From Paenibacillus radicis (ex Xue et al. 2023) (GTDB taxonomy: Bacteria; Bacillota; Bacilli; Paenibacillales; NBRC-103111): a stretch of 64,000 bases of DNA. Position 1 is the first letter of the stretch; each line of letters begins with the position of its first letter. The notes beneath the pieces were generated by a model. That model searched no databases. It was given only the letters and a program-made list of their open reading frames with translations, and was not told the DNA's origin. Made by a program: the position numbers and the translations under genes. Below, piece by piece: positions 62,821 through 64,000 of this stretch. The stretch spans positions 186,001-250,000 of the forward strand of contig NZ_JANQBD010000004.1 of the NCBI RefSeq assembly GCF_024722015.1, written 5' to 3'.

Positions 62821-64000
62821 ATGGATGAAAAGATTGACCGTTATGCATTGGTAAGCAGACATAATCCTGTATTGAAGCAAGCGGAGCTTTTATCTCCAAT
62901 GACAGTTGGTAACGGTGAATTCGCTTATACAGTGGATATCACTGGTTTACAGAGCTTTCCGGATCAATATCAAGTTCCTTTGGGCACGCAATCGCAATGG
63001 GGCTGGCACAGCTCAGGCGGCCATGATCACTTCAAGCAGGAGCATATCCAGCTTAAGCCTTTTGAAACTTACGGACGAGCAGTGGGATATGCAACGGACG
63101 CTTCCGGTCAGGAGGAGGCTTTTCATTGGCTCAGGCAAAATCCCCATCGGATGCAGCTTGGTCAGATTGGGCTGCATATACGTCTGGTGGATGGCAGTGA
63201 GGCAAAGCTTGAAGATCTTCATGAGGTGGAGCAAACTCTCTCCTTGTGGGAGGGCATTATTACGAGTCGGTTTGAGGTACAAGGGAATCCGGTAACGGTT
63301 ACGACTTGCTGTCATCCCGGGTCCGATCAGATTGCTATATCTGTAGAATCAGCTCTACTTTCTGATGAACGCCTTGCTGTGCGCATCAGTTTTCCCTCTC
63401 AAGAGGTTGAGTCCAATGAATGGGCTGAAAGCATCGACTTGAATTGGAATAAGGATAAGACTCATCATACTAGCATGGAATCATCCAAAGCCTCAACCGC
63501 TAGCTGGAAGCGCAGTATGGATGACGATGGATATACAGTTACAGCAGCATGGTCAGATGGCGATATCCAACAGGAAAGTGATCACAGCTATGTTTTGCTG
63601 CCATCGCGTACAGCAAGCAGACTTGAGCTTACTATTGGATTTAGTTCCAATGATGAAGGACTGAATAATTACAGCTTTGAAGATGTAAAATCAGCGAGCC
63701 AATCCTATTGGCGTGAATTTTGGAGCGAGGGTGGGGCGGTTGACTTCAGCGGAAGCATGGACCCGCGAGCAGTTGAACTGGAGCGCCGAGTCGTGCTCTC
63801 TCAATATCAGACCGCTATTCATTGTTCGGGCTCATTGCCGCCTCAAGAAACAGGTCTCCTGTACAATAGCTGGTACGGTAAGTTCCATCTTGAAATGCAT
63901 TGGTGGCATGCCGCTCATTTTGCACTGTGGGGGCGTACTGGCATGCTGGAGAAAAGCATGGACTGGTACTGCCGTATTTTACCTGTCGCGCATGAATTAG
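62821..64000 (+). CDS. Six-hairpin glycosidase (GH65-like), truncated at right edge
   Basis: At least 393 residues; no stop before the window ends. A beta-rich N-terminal part (SPMTVGNGEFAYTVDITGLQSF) is followed by the start of an (alpha/alpha)6 barrel: QYQTAIHCSGSLPPQETGLLYNSWYGKFHLEMHWWHAAHFALWGR, a motif I associate with GH65-related enzymes (disaccharide phosphorylases/hydrolases). The catalytic acid lies beyond the window. ATG follows AAAGGTG. No signal peptide. Confidence 0.85.
   Translation, partial: MDEKIDRYALVSRHNPVLKQAELLSPMTVGNGEFAYTVDITGLQSFPDQYQVPLGTQSQWGWHSSGGHDHFKQEHIQLKPFETYGRAVGYATDASGQEEAFHWLRQNPHRMQLGQIGLHIRLVDGSEAKLEDLHEVEQTLSLWEGIITSRFEVQGNPVTVTTCCHPGSDQIAISVESALLSDERLAVRISFPSQEVESNEWAESIDLNWNKDKTHHTSMESSKASTASWKRSMDDDGYTVTAAWSDGDIQQESDHSYVLLPSRTASRLELTIGFSSNDEGLNNYSFEDVKSASQSYWREFWSEGGAVDFSGSMDPRAVELERRVVLSQYQTAIHCSGSLPPQETGLLYNSWYGKFHLEMHWWHAAHFALWGRTGMLEKSMDWYCRILPVAHEL

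Noticed and set aside
1..64000. CRISPR arrays, insertion sequences, prophage, tRNA or rRNA genes
   Set aside because: No regularly spaced identical repeats with unique spacers, no transposase or phage structural genes, and no cloverleaf or rRNA sequence was recognised.

Overview
The window looks like chromosome of a low- to mid-GC, endospore-forming Gram-positive of the Paenibacillus type. Reasons: strong AGGAGG-type ribosome sites, frequent GTG and TTG starts, an SLH-domain exoprotein, a YtpB-type (DUF2600) terpene synthase, a LysM/M14 gamma-glutamyl-DAP peptidase, a PdaA-like deacetylase, PepF, TerC behind a yybP-ykoY leader, and many short palindromic intergenic repeats. I see no rRNA, tRNA, prophage, insertion sequence or CRISPR array. 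The species assignment is inference from gene content and style.

Region by region. 1-2.8 kb (minus strand): a compact agr-type quorum-sensing operon made of an AgrC-sensor-like membrane protein with no kinase, AgrB, a 40-residue AgrD, and a LytTR-GGDEF-EAL protein cut by the window edge; an XRE regulator lies just upstream. 4.5-7.9 kb: a GH15 glucoamylase-like enzyme overlapping a glucose-dehydrogenase-like gene. 8-10.6 kb: a secreted SLH pair and an AraC regulator. 10.7-13.1 kb: a 1.1-kb repeat-rich gap and melA. 13.4-17.3 kb: cell-wall genes (PdaA-like lipoprotein, glutamate racemase, LysM-M14 peptidase). 17.3-23 kb: AI-2E-type transporter with an HxlR regulator, an SDR, a LysR regulator, a frameshifted threonine synthase, a HesB-like and a DUF1450 protein. 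23.9-25.5 kb: a c-di-GMP-I riboswitch before a small orphan protein, then a DHH phosphoesterase. 26-28 kb: a ManD/RspA-like dehydratase and an SDR. 28-37.5 kb: housekeeping and envelope genes, including CapA and a GAF-HD-GYP protein. 37.9-46 kb: beta-propeller protein, PAS-GGDEF cyclase, LapA-like protein, PepF, TerC. 46-54.7 kb: cold shock protein, nitroreductase, a MacAB-like efflux operon, and an MFS/MATE pair. 54.9-64 kb: the terpene-synthase operon, pfkA, a Bcp peroxiredoxin, an FMN reductase, ung, a DUF4015 hydrolase, an MFS transporter and a truncated six-hairpin glycosidase.

Two themes stand out. First, cyclic di-GMP: a GGDEF-EAL protein with a LytTR DNA-binding domain sits in an agr operon, and the window also holds a PAS-GGDEF cyclase, an HD-GYP phosphodiesterase and a c-di-GMP riboswitch. 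The agr operon appears to link peptide quorum sensing to c-di-GMP with no histidine kinase and no receiver domain, and is my main candidate for an undescribed system. Second, repeats: a 75-bp element in three nearly identical copies, a tandem hairpin pair whose stems co-vary, an exact 40-bp tandem triplet, and clusters of short palindromes. Several of these act as, or sit next to, terminators.
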